A DNA stretch of 64,000 nucleotides, taken from DASUXA01 sp036378155. GTDB taxonomy: Bacteria; Actinomycetota; Actinomycetes; Mycobacteriales; Micromonosporaceae. The stretch lies in assembly GCA_036378155.1 (NCBI GenBank), contig DASUXA010000075.1, positions 1 to 64,000 on the forward strand, written 5' to 3'. The translations under genes were made by a program, and so were the position numbers. Numbering within the stretch: position 1 is the first letter of the stretch; the number at the start of each line of letters is the position of its first letter. Below, piece after piece: positions 44,649 to 52,087 of this stretch. The notes beneath the pieces were generated by a model. It ran no database searches. It saw nothing but the letters and a program-made list of their open reading frames with translations, and was not told where the DNA came from.

Positions 44649-45590
44649 GTGGAGACCGACATCCTGGGTGCGCCGTACCAGAGCCGCACCATTCCGCTCG
44701 GCGACGACGACGAAGGCGATGTCGTCGCGACCCTGGTCAGTCGCCGGAGCGCCGAGCCGACCAGCCGCGCGGTGCTGTACGTGCACGGCTTCGTCGACTA
44801 CTTCTTCCAGACCCACCTGGCGGACTTCTTCGTCACGCACGGCTGGGACTTCTACGCCCTCGATCTGCGCAAATACGGCAGGAGCTTGCGCCCGCACCAG
44901 ACGCCGAACTTCGTACGCAGCCTCACCGAGTACTTCCCGGAACTCGACGAGGCGGCGCGCATCATCAAAAACGAGGACGGGCACGACACCCTGCTGGTCA
45001 ACGCGCACTCCACCGGCGGGTTGATCGTCCCGCTCTGGGCGCACTCGCGCGGCGACGCCAGCCCCGTCGACGCGATGTTCCTGAACAGCCCGTTCTTCGA
45101 CCTGAACGCCCCGTGGCTGACCCGCGCGGCGGTCGCTCCCGCCGTCATCCGGCTCGGCGGAAGCCGCCCGTACCTGAAGCTGCCATTCAACCTCGGCGAT
45201 GTGTACGGGCGCAGCATCCATTCGGAGCACTACGGTGAATGGACCTACGACCTGCAGTGGAAACCGCTCGCCGGGTTCCCGGTGCTGGCCGGGTGGCTGC
45301 GCGCCGTCCGACGCGGTCAACTCCGCCTGCATGCCGGGCTCGATCTGAAGGTACCGGTCCTGGTCGCCTGCTCGGCACGCAGCTACAAAGGTACGAAGTG
45401 GGGCGAGGACGCACTCGCCGCCGACTCGGTCCTCGACGTCGAGCACATCACCAAGTGGTCCACGAAACTGGGGCGCCACCTCACCCTGGTACGTATCGAC
45501 GGCGGTCTGCACGACGTGATGCTGTCCGCCGAGCCGGCGCGCGGACAGATCTTCGCCGAACTCGAGCGCTGGACCAAGGCGTACCTGTAG
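44649..45590 (+). CDS. alpha/beta hydrolase
   Basis: A 313-residue serine hydrolase: oxyanion region LYVHGFVDYFF, acid-containing YALDLRKYGRSLRPHQ, and nucleophile Ser121 in NAHSTGGLIVPLW. The catalytic His is likely in RIDGGLHDVMLS. HSTGG rather than GxSxG-with-Gly is usual for this lysophospholipase-like actinomycete branch. GTG 44649 start. Only 6 bp separate its stop from the convergent next gene, with no clear terminator. Confidence 0.85.
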   Translation: METDILGAPYQSRTIPLGDDDEGDVVATLVSRRSAEPTSRAVLYVHGFVDYFFQTHLADFFVTHGWDFYALDLRKYGRSLRPHQTPNFVRSLTEYFPELDEAARIIKNEDGHDTLLVNAHSTGGLIVPLWAHSRGDASPVDAMFLNSPFFDLNAPWLTRAAVAPAVIRLGGSRPYLKLPFNLGDVYGRSIHSEHYGEWTYDLQWKPLAGFPVLAGWLRAVRRGQLRLHAGLDLKVPVLVACSARSYKGTKWGEDALAADSVLDVEHITKWSTKLGRHLTLVRIDGGLHDVMLSAEPARGQIFAELERWTKAYL

Positions 45591-45596
45591 CGACCG

Positions 45597-46112
45597 CTAA
45601 AGGATCTCCCACTGCCCGGCGCGGCGAACCAGCAGCTCACGCAGCAGCAGATGTTCGTCACCGGCGAAGAACACCCGGTCCACCGCGCGGCGCGCCTTCT
45701 CCATCCCCGGGCGGGACTGCGAGCCCGTCACGATCACGACGTCCCGCGCCGGCACCCCGACCACCAGTTCGCCGGGTACCGCGGACTCCAGGTTGTCCCA
45801 GAACTCGTCGGCGAGCAGCAGGCTCGACTCGATCCCGTCGAAGGACAACATGAGCGCCGGCGGCTGCCCGTGTACCTTCGCCAGATCCAGCATGTCGTCC
45901 AGGTTGCCCGCGGCGCGGCGACGCAGCGACCGCCGCGACAACCCCATCCGGTCCAGGTCGGTCCAGCTGACCAGACGTTCGCCGTACGGCGGGCCGTACG
46001 AGTAGCCGACCAGAAGACCCTCGACGAACCGATCGAGAACGTTCTCCTCGCGGTAGTGGCGGTCGTCCACCGAGAGCAGAAGCGGCAAAAACGTGGTGCT
46101 GGTCACCTGCAC
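45597..46112 (-). CDS. DUF1444-like conserved protein
   Basis: A 171-residue protein: FLPLLLSVDDRHYREENVLD, DRFVEGLLVGYSYGPPYGER, ALMLSFDGIESSLLLADEFW, VVGVPARDVVIVTGSQSRPG and a C-terminal FFAGDEHLLLRELLVRR. It resembles DUF1444 proteins of unknown function. GTG 46112 (or 46106) is the best start; the longer in-frame extension runs toward the tRNA gene and lacks coding features. Soluble, monocistronic. Confidence 0.7.
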   Translation of the reverse strand: MQVTSTTFLPLLLSVDDRHYREENVLDRFVEGLLVGYSYGPPYGERLVSWTDLDRMGLSRRSLRRRAAGNLDDMLDLAKVHGQPPALMLSFDGIESSLLLADEFWDNLESAVPGELVVGVPARDVVIVTGSQSRPGMEKARRAVDRVFFAGDEHLLLRELLVRRAGQWEIL

Positions 46113-46273
46113 GCCAGGCAAGATAGCGCTGCCCCGGCCGGTCCGATAGTCCCCGTACCGCCACTTCGTCCCGCGCGCCCGCCCGACCCTGTCCGCGGAT
46201 TCGCACGGAGCGGGTGCGGAGCGGGACATCTTAGCGCTGACCTGGGTACCGCGGACGGTAATCTTCTGACCAG

Positions 46274-46349
46274 GCGCCCGTAGCTCAGTGGATAGAGCAG
46301 GAGACTTCTAATCTCAAGGTCGCAGGTTCGAATCCTGCCGGGCGCACCA
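46274..46349 (+). tRNA. tRNA-Arg (anticodon UCU)
   Basis: Acceptor arms GCGCCCG / CGGGCGC, D arm GCTC...GAGC, anticodon loop CTTCTAA giving UCU, T arm with GGTTCGAATCC, discriminator A and encoded CCA at 46347-46349. Decodes AGA, a very rare codon at this GC content. Base pair 27-43 of the anticodon stem is a G-A mismatch. A truncated integrase gene sits 54 bases downstream. Confidence 0.95.
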
Positions 46350-46402
46350 GGCACAACGCTTCGAGCATGATCGCGTTCACCCCCGAATTTGACCCCCCAC
46401 GC

Positions 46403-46873
46403 TCACTCGTCGAACAGGAAGCCGAGCCGGTCGACCGCTTCCCGCTGCACCTCCCGCGTGGCGTCGACGTAGATCGTCTTCGTGATCGTCGGCGAGCTAT
46501 GCCCGAGCACGTCTTGGATGTTCTCGATGGGCACGCCCTGGTCGTAGAGCAGGGTCGCGCACGAGTGGCGCGGATCGTGGAACCTGATCCGACGCACGGC
46601 AGCCCGCTCGCACAGCCGGGCGAAGTGCCGATTGAGGTGCCGCGGCTCGATCGGCGTACCGAGCTTCGTCGCGAACACCATGCCGTGCTCCTGCCACGCG
46701 TCGCCGGCCGCCTCCTTGTCTACGAGCTGCGCCGCCTGGTGGTCGCGGAGCACGTCGACGAGGTTCTTGGGTAGCGGAACCGCGCGCTCAGAATCGGCGG
46801 TCTTGACCGGGCTGAGGACAAGTTGCCCCCGTATCCGTTGCAGGCTCCGCCGCACGTACACCAGGCCCTCGTC
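46403..46873 (-). pseudogene. truncated tyrosine recombinase (integrase), C-terminal fragment
   Basis: About 156 codons of the catalytic domain: EGLVYVRRSLQRIRGQLVLS, the beta-hairpin Lys in VKTADSERAVPLP, HDPRHSCATLLYDQGVP (His, Arg; box II normally HDLRHS), VLGHSSPTITKTIYVD with LGH and nucleophile Tyr. The N-terminal SAM-like domain, the core-binding part and the first catalytic Arg are missing, where a full integrase has about 380-450 residues. Similarity stops at 46873, next to an 8-bp inverted repeat (46877-46897). It points toward the tRNA-Arg, as integrases beside their attachment site often do. It should be inactive. Confidence 0.85.
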
Positions 46874-47217
46874 AAAGCGCCGCGCAGAGCGCGGCGCACC
46901 GTGCGCGCTCGGACCGCCCTTGCGGGCGTCCTTGGCGGCCGTCCTCGGGCGCCCGGCGCGCCGCACCCACACGGACACCTGATGTCCAAGAAGCCTCCGG
47001 CGGGGCACTCCGGCTCAGGGATGGGACCATCCCGCCCGCCATCGACCCAGGACAAGCCGAGCAGACCTGCCCCGGGGTGCCAAGGTCGTTCGGCTGGTAA
47101 GGCGCTCCACCTTGTCACCCCGGGGCAGGCCCGCGGGGTGTGGGTCGAGGGCAGACGGGATGACGGTAATCCAGTTATCCATTGACGCTGACTGCTTGTT
47201 GCTGATCTGGTGCAGTG
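46874..47217. other. 344-bp non-coding stretch between integrase remnant and TPR gene
   Basis: Contains GCGCCGCG/CGCGGCGC (46877-46897) at the break of the integrase, and the long inverted repeat 47066-47129 described separately. Readable frames lack family features. Confidence 0.4.
47066..47129. repeat. long inverted repeat (64 bp hairpin)
   Basis: Outer 14-bp perfect stem CCTGCCCCGGGGTG (47066-47079) / CACCCCGGGGCAGG (47116-47129). After a one-base mismatch an inner 6-bp stem CAAGGT (47081-47086) / ACCTTG (47109-47114) follows, with a 22-base loop. It may be a terminator, a structured RNA or a mobile-element end. No T-tract follows on either strand. Confidence 0.75.
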
Positions 47218-48186
47218 ATGAAGGTGCGAGTGTGGTGGGCCCAATTTGCCGCGAGGGTGGCGTTCCAAGAGGGCGCGCTGCTCAAGCGGCGGGGGGACGT
47301 GGCCGGGGCACGTGCCGCCTACCAGCAGGCCATTGATTCCGGCCACCCCGACGCCGCCCCCAAGGCTGCGTTGAACCTGGGGGTACTGCTGGGCGAGCAG
47401 GGGGACGCGGCCGGGGCACGTGCCGCCTACCAGCACGCCATCGGCTCTGGCCACCCCGACGTCGCCCCGATGGCTGCGTTGAACCTGGGGGCGCTGTTGG
47501 CCGACCAGGGGGACGCGGCCGGGGCACGTGCCGCCTACCAGCGGGCCATTGATTCCGGCCACACCGACCAGGCCCCGAAGGCCTCGTACAACCTGGGGGT
47601 GCTGCTGGCCGAGCAGGGAGATGTGGCCGGGGCACGTGCCGCCTACCAGCAGGCCATCGATTCCGGCCACGTCGATATCGCTCCGAACGCGGCGAAGAAC
47701 CTGGGGGTACTGCTGGCCGACCAGGGGGACGTGGCCGGGGCGCGCGCCGCGCTTCAGCGTGCCATCGATTCCGGCCACCCCGACGCCGCCCCCAAGGCTG
47801 CGTTCAACCTGGGGGTACTGCTGGCCGACCAGGGGGACGTCGCCGGGGCGCGCGCCGCGCTTCAGCAGGCGCTCGATTCCGGCCACGCCGACATCGCTCC
47901 GAAGGCCGCAGTCAATCTGGGCGCGCTGCTGGACGAGCAAGGGGACGTGGCCGGGGCGCGCGCCGCCTACCAACAGGCCATCGACTCCGGCCACGCCGAG
48001 GCTGTTCTGAGGGCGACGGTCAACCTGGGCATGCTTTTGGAGCAGCAGGGGGACGTGGCCGGGGCACGTGCCGCCTACCAACAGGCCATCGACTCCGGCC
48101 ACACCAGGATTGCGGCCGAAGCAGAAGACCGAATCACCAGGCTCGACAAGCATGCCGCGATGGACCAGGGCGAAGGAACGACGTAA
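47218..48186 (+). CDS. tetratricopeptide-repeat protein (eight 36-residue repeats)
   Basis: A 322-residue protein made almost wholly of eight 36-residue TPR/Sel1-like units (consensus GDVAGARAAYQQAIDSGH then APKAALNLGVLLAEQ) from residue 26 to 313. A 25-residue N-terminal helix precedes them and a short tail follows (LDKHAAMDQGEGTT). No enzyme domain, signal peptide or membrane segment. Such solenoids bind partner proteins. ATG 47218 is used; GTG 47215 is adjacent. It lies between an integrase remnant and a broken toxin gene, so it is probably accessory DNA. Confidence 0.82.
   Translation: MKVRVWWAQFAARVAFQEGALLKRRGDVAGARAAYQQAIDSGHPDAAPKAALNLGVLLGEQGDAAGARAAYQHAIGSGHPDVAPMAALNLGALLADQGDAAGARAAYQRAIDSGHTDQAPKASYNLGVLLAEQGDVAGARAAYQQAIDSGHVDIAPNAAKNLGVLLADQGDVAGARAALQRAIDSGHPDAAPKAAFNLGVLLADQGDVAGARAALQQALDSGHADIAPKAAVNLGALLDEQGDVAGARAAYQQAIDSGHAEAVLRATVNLGMLLEQQGDVAGARAAYQQAIDSGHTRIAAEAEDRITRLDKHAAMDQGEGTT
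47293..48156. repeat. eight tandem 108-bp coding repeats
   Basis: The repeats are alike at DNA level, not only protein level. For example GTGGCCGGGGC and GCCATCGATTCCGGCCAC recur in most units. Homogenisation or recent expansion is implied, and unit number may vary between strains. Confidence 0.8.
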
Positions 48187-48392
48187 GCAGCTCGCGCCCA
48201 TTGCGTGCCTAATGTGGCGCGTCCGTTTACACGCGGTACACCGGCGGCCCCGGAACCTGCCCGGTCCTCGCCTGGTCGGGCGGCCGCGAAGCCGGCTCCA
48301 GCCGCCGGCAAGCCACGTGCGACACCGGGTCTGCCAGGCAGCAAAAGAAGCAGCAAACGCTGTGAGTCGGTCGAGTCCATCGACGAGCACGA

Positions 48393-48594
48393 TTACCGAC
48401 GGCGCAATCTCGCCGCTCGCCGGGTGAGGTAGTCCCGTTCGGCGGTGTTTGCGATCCGAGCGCCGAAACTCGGTGCGCTGGGGCTGGCACGACCCGACCG
48501 CATGGTCGGAGATCACGTCCGCCCAGGCTGCCCGTACGGGTGGGTCACGCAGAAGACGCCAGAGCGCCTACGAGTCGGCCAGGTACCGGATCAC
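48393..48594 (-). pseudogene. broken VapC-type PIN toxin
   Basis: GTG 48594 overlaps the vapB stop (GTGA). Translation gives IRYLADS, then TAG at 48568-48570 in place of the Ser of the usual LADTSALWRLL. In the same frame it continues ALWRLLRDPPVRAAWADVI and SCQPQRTEFRRS, which carries the second acidic PIN residue. A frame change near 48453 is then needed to read ANTAERDYLT, ending at TAA 48393. The C-terminal 70-80 residues, with the remaining active-site Asp residues, are gone. The first Asp (LAD) survives. The toxin cannot be functional. Confidence 0.75.
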
Positions 48595-48812
48595 GCACCC
48601 GGCTCTTTGCTCGCCGCGCGCATCTCGCGCCAGCCCTCGTAGTCCCAGCCTCGGGCAACCGCCGTGTGGTGCTCCAGCGCGGCGATGCGACGATGCCGAG
48701 CCGCGTATTCGCGCAACGCGAGGTTCACCGTGTCCTTCTTGCTCTTGGCTCCGGACAGCCGCATCGCCTCGGCGAGCGCGTCGTCGTCGAGGTCAATTTG
48801 GGTAACTGCCAT
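48591..48812 (-). CDS. vapB: VapB-type antitoxin
   Basis: A 73-residue antitoxin: MAVTQIDLDDDALAEAMRLS, then KSKKDTVNLALREYAARHRR. This is the VapB ribbon-helix-helix DNA-binding and dimer domain, followed by a toxin-binding tail (ALEHHTAVARGWDYEGWREM). ATG 48812 has CAGGAG 8 bases upstream. Its stop overlaps the GTG of the vapC remnant, the normal vapBC arrangement. With the toxin dead it can persist as an orphan regulator or an anti-addiction antitoxin. Confidence 0.85.
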   Translation of the reverse strand: MAVTQIDLDDDALAEAMRLSGAKSKKDTVNLALREYAARHRRIAALEHHTAVARGWDYEGWREMRAASKEPGA

Positions 48813-48966
48813 CGGCGCTCCTGTTGGTAATGTATGTCGCTCGCCAACATTGCCGCATATCACGCGGTGGAGTCCTGGCCAGGACATCGGGCCGCCAGCT
48901 TCCTCAGCACGGCAGGCGGGTCATCGCAGGCCGCCTGACACGTGCCCATTCCTGACGGCGACCGCG

Positions 48967-49629
48967 TCAGGCGAGCGCGCGCTCGAGGGTTGAGCGGTCG
49001 GTGGGTGCTCCGTGCGCCGGGAGCACGATGTCGACCGGCAACTCGAGCAGCGGGCGTAACCGCTCGGCGATCTGCTCGCGGGTGAGCCCCCGGGTACCCT
49101 TCCGGGGGTTGATCTCGAAGCCGCGCCCGAAATCGACGACGGTGTCGCCGACGATGACGGCACGCCGGCTCTCCATCCACAGCACGAGGTCGTTGTGTTC
49201 CCGACCGGGGAACGCTTCGATTCCGACGGGCAGCCGGTCGCCGGCTGAGTACGGGTGCGCCTCACCTTTCCGCTCGCGGACCAGCCAGGTCAGATCGGGG
49301 CTGCCGTCGCCAGCCTGTTCGGCGGTGATGCCGAACTTCCGGATGAGATCCTCCGCCGTGTCGGGCAGCGGCGTGTACACGGGTGCACCGAGCCGCTCCG
49401 CCAGGTGCCGGGCGTCGCGCTCGTGCCACGGCGCGGTGAGCACCAGCGCGGTGGCGCGGCCCGCAGCCAGTTCGACGAGTTCGGTCGGTACCGCCAACGG
49501 ATCGATCAGCAGTAACTGACGACCGTCGTCGACGGCGTACGACGAGACCTCCGGACCCCACGGCTCGGCTTCGCTCCACTCGGGATGCCGCGCCTGCCAG
49601 TGCCACAGCCCCGCCTGCAACTCGCGCAC
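48967..49629 (-). CDS. MBL-fold metallo-hydrolase-like protein
   Basis: A 220-residue beta-lactamase-fold protein: LLLIDPLAVPTELVELAAGR, VLTAPWHERDARHLAERLGA (the place of HxHxDH, here WHERDARH), EAFPGREHNDLVLWMESRRA, VIVGDTVVDFG and DIVLPAHGAPT. The first histidine of HxHxDH is replaced (PWHERDA), so metal binding may be altered. Substrate unknown. GTG 49629 start. It lies just outside the integrase-vapBC stretch. Confidence 0.8.
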   Translation of the reverse strand: MRELQAGLWHWQARHPEWSEAEPWGPEVSSYAVDDGRQLLLIDPLAVPTELVELAAGRATALVLTAPWHERDARHLAERLGAPVYTPLPDTAEDLIRKFGITAEQAGDGSPDLTWLVRERKGEAHPYSAGDRLPVGIEAFPGREHNDLVLWMESRRAVIVGDTVVDFGRGFEINPRKGTRGLTREQIAERLRPLLELPVDIVLPAHGAPTDRSTLERALA

Positions 49630-49737
49630 GCCGCGATCCTATGCGCGACCGGCGACAATCGTGCGTCCAGCGGTACGGTTCGGCCGGGGCATGCGGAGCG
49701 TCGGCCTGGCGCCGGGCGCTGTCGACGCCGCCGGGGC

Positions 49738-49934
49738 TACAGCGTCGGTTCGGTCGGCTTCGCCGCGGACAGGCACAGGGCGCTGCCGGCGATGCCGAAG
49801 ACACCGAGGACGCCGAGCGCCGTCCGCTCCGTCCTGAACGACCGCGACGCCGTGACCGGAAGCGGCCACCGACGTGGCGGCGGCGAGCCAGAAGGCGAAG
49901 AACAGCGCGCCCGCCGCCAGTCGTACCCCATTGG
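49738..49934 (-). pseudogene. frameshifted small membrane protein
   Basis: Two reading frames on the minus strand each carry half of a plausible two-helix protein. Upstream frame VRLAAGALFFAFWLAAATSV is followed, after a frame change near 49855, by RTERTALGVLGVFGIAGSAL, CLSAAKPTEPTL and TAG. Neither half has a normal complete gene. A frameshift in one ancestral gene is the simplest reading. Alternatively both are chance hydrophobic frames. The rest of 49630-50182 shows no gene. Confidence 0.4.
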
Positions 49935-50182
49935 AAGCGGCTCAGGAGGGCGAGCAGCCGTTCGCCCGATCGCATCCGGTCGCCCTGGTCCGCGACGGGT
50001 ACCCACGAACCAGCACCATATCGGTCGCCACCGTTCCCGTGGGTCCGCGTCGGGAACGGACGAGCCGGAACGTCGGTGGGTCGGCATACGGTCGGGCGCG
50101 ACAGGACGGCGACGACGCGCGACCAACCGTCTCGACCCAGGTCGACGCGGGGTCGATGTGTTCGGCGGGACGGAGGTAGATC

Positions 50183-50725
50183 ATGGCGAGACTGCTGTAC
50201 TCGGCAACGATCTCGCTGGACGGGTTCATCGCGGGTCCGGGCGGCGACATGTCGTGGCTGACCGAACACCTCGGCCCGAATCCGGTGATCGACCGGCTCA
50301 TCGGCGACATCGGCGCGCTGCTCGTCGGCAACCGCACCTTCCGCGGCGACGACCCCCACCGCGGTACCGAGAAGGAGGGCAAACCGTTCGGCGGCGGTTG
50401 GAGCGGACCGCAGTTCGTGCTGACCCACCGACCGCCGCTCACCCCGGTACCGGGCGTCACGTTCGTCGACGACCTCGCCGAGGCGGTCGCGGCGGCAAAA
50501 GCCGCCGCGGGCGACCGGTACGTCAACGTGCTCGGCGCGAGCGTCGCCCGGCAGTGCCTGGAAGCGGGTGTGCTCGACGAGATCCTGGTACTCGTCGCGC
50601 CGGTCCTGCTGGGCGACGGGGTACGACTGTTCGAGCAGCCCGGCGGGACCAGGATCAGACTCGAACGGATCAGTGTGAGCACCGCCGAGGCGGTGACGAA
50701 CCTCCGGCTGCGGGTGGTGCGATGA
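50183..50725 (+). CDS. dihydrofolate reductase/RibD-like family protein
   Basis: A 180-residue member of the RibD C-terminal superfamily: ATISLDGFIAGPGGDMSWL, GALLVGNRTFRGDD, YVNVLGASVARQCLEAGVLD (NADPH loop) and APVLLGDGVRLFEQPG. Paralogous to 21102-21686 but distant. ATG 50183 follows GGGACGGAGGTAG. Its last codons and TGA form the left arm of an 18-bp hairpin. Confidence 0.87.
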   Translation: MARLLYSATISLDGFIAGPGGDMSWLTEHLGPNPVIDRLIGDIGALLVGNRTFRGDDPHRGTEKEGKPFGGGWSGPQFVLTHRPPLTPVPGVTFVDDLAEAVAAAKAAAGDRYVNVLGASVARQCLEAGVLDEILVLVAPVLLGDGVRLFEQPGGTRIRLERISVSTAEAVTNLRLRVVR

Positions 50726-50749
50726 GCCGACGCTCATCGCACCACCCGC
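50710..50749. terminator. bidirectional 18-bp hairpin formed by a gene's 3' end
   Basis: Perfect stem GCGGGTGGTGCGATGAGC (50710-50727) / GCTCATCGCACCACCCGC (50732-50749), 4-base loop CGAC. The left arm contains the TGA of the DHFR-like gene. The right arm lies in the gap before the convergent NmrA-type gene. Confidence 0.75.
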
Positions 50750-50759
50750 ACGAGGCGGT

Positions 50760-51596
50760 TCACCGGAACGCGTCGACGTGCTCGGCGACCCACTGGCGGA
50801 AGCTGCGCGCCGGGCGACCGGTCACCTGCTGTACCACGGACGTGACGGGCTCCGGCTCGGTCACGAACCGGGCCCACGCGGCGAGCGCCGCGTCGGCGAA
50901 TCCGGCGTCCCCCCACTCCTGCCGCAACTGCTCGCGAGCCGCCTCGACGGGCAACTCGACCCAGCGCAGCGGCCTGCCCAGCACCTCGCCGATGATCTCG
51001 ACCTGTTCCGCCTGCCGATGCGCGCTCGGACCGGTGAGCGCGTACGCCTTCCCGTCGTGCCCGTCCTCGACGAGGGCGCGTACCGCGACGGCGGCGATGT
51101 CCGCCTCGTGGATCAGCGACCGCACCGCGTCGCCGTACGTCCAGCGAACCTCGTCACCCGACCTGATCTGGTCCGCCCACATCAGGACGTTCTTGGCGAA
51201 TCCGCTCGGTCGCAGGAAGGTGTGCGGCGCGCCGGAGTCGCGGATCGCCTGCTCGACCCGCGCCCAGAACGAGCCCGGCTCATCGGCTGCCGGGGTGGCC
51301 GACAGGTACACGATCCGCCGGGGTCGCTTCGTCAACTCCGCCACCACCCGAGGCGCCAGTTCCGCGGTCTGATCCGGCGACACGAACGGCCACACCAGGA
51401 AGACCGCGTCGACGCCGTCGAGGTGGTCGGCGAGGCTCTCCGGTACCGCCAGGTCGGCCTCGACGGTCTTGACGCGGTCGGGAAGATCCACCGCCGGCGT
51501 CCGGTGGACCATCGCCCGGACGTCCACGCCCATGTCGCTGAGCTGGACGGCGACGTGCCGTCCGACCGTACCTGTCGCCCCAGTCACCAGAATCAT
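50760..51596 (-). CDS. NmrA-like NAD(P)-binding oxidoreductase
   Basis: A 278-residue atypical short-chain dehydrogenase: ILVTGATGTVGRHVAVQLSD at the start (NADP glycine motif), then VDAVFLVWPFVSPDQTAELA, VYLSATPAADEPGSFWARVE and FLRPSGFAKNVLMWADQIRS. It resembles QOR2/NmrA-type redox sensors and quinone reductases. ATG 51596 has TAGGAGTGA upstream. About 130 bases further upstream is a MerR-type promoter pointing at this gene, suggesting induction by a MerR-family regulator not encoded in the window. Confidence 0.87.
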   Translation of the reverse strand: MILVTGATGTVGRHVAVQLSDMGVDVRAMVHRTPAVDLPDRVKTVEADLAVPESLADHLDGVDAVFLVWPFVSPDQTAELAPRVVAELTKRPRRIVYLSATPAADEPGSFWARVEQAIRDSGAPHTFLRPSGFAKNVLMWADQIRSGDEVRWTYGDAVRSLIHEADIAAVAVRALVEDGHDGKAYALTGPSAHRQAEQVEIIGEVLGRPLRWVELPVEAAREQLRQEWGDAGFADAALAAWARFVTEPEPVTSVVQQVTGRPARSFRQWVAEHVDAFR

Positions 51597-51732
51597 CGTC
51601 ACTCCTACGTCGTGCCACCTGCGCGGCTCCGCCGGACCGGACGCGGAGCCGCCGACCGCAGCAGCGGCGCCGCGACGGCCGGACGCCGCCGACCCGCGAC
51701 CCGCGACCCCCCGCATCGCGAGCCGCGAGCCG

Positions 51733-51763
51733 ACGCTAGAACTTCAACCTTGGTTCAGGTCAA
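51733..51763 (-). promoter_or_regulatory. MerR-type promoter/operator for the NmrA-like gene
   Basis: On the minus strand: -35 TTGACC (51763-51758), 19-base spacer, -10 TAGCGT (51738-51733, TANNNT). The spacer contains the near-palindrome GAACCAAGGTTGAAGTTC. A 19-bp spacer with a dyad between the boxes is the hallmark of MerR-family promoters, where the regulator untwists the DNA. Transcription would start near 51726. Confidence 0.72.
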
Positions 51764-52087
51764 GCCATCGAGCGGCGTGCTCACGCTGTCGCCGACAGGC
51801 GTTCGCACCACCGGCGCGAAAAGCTTTGGTCGCCGCCGATACCCGACTGTCGCGGGTTCCTCTCGGGTACCGCGCGGTCCCGGAGACCCAGTCCGGAGAC
51901 CTGCGAAAACGGCCCGGGGTTCGTACGTACGCCCCTACGCTGACCGGATAACCGTCAACCGGGCTGGGGCGACCCCGTCGTCGCTTCGGGTACCGGACCG
52001 AGGTATCCACGCCCTGTCGCCGCCCGCGGCTCCCACGCACCGGCAGGCGCGGCATTCGCGCCCGGACAAGGGCAAGAGGAGTGCGCC
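51764..52087. other. 324-bp region before the BBE flavoenzyme gene
   Basis: Lies between the MerR-type promoter and the plus-strand flavoenzyme. It should hold the latter's promoter. No hairpin, repeat or gene with ribosome site is seen. Confidence 0.35.

Noticed and set aside
46103..46354. Minus-strand frame beginning MPGAPGRIRTCDLEIRSLLL
   Set aside because: It is the antisense of the tRNA-Arg gene, a well-known spurious protein in databases.
47293..48156. Regular 108-bp repeats considered as a CRISPR array
   Set aside because: No unique spacers between units, and the whole stretch is one TPR reading frame.
46720..48516. A 598-codon minus-strand frame opposite the TPR gene
   Set aside because: Repetitive antisense of the 108-bp repeats. 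Only its upstream end (VapC remnant) has meaning.
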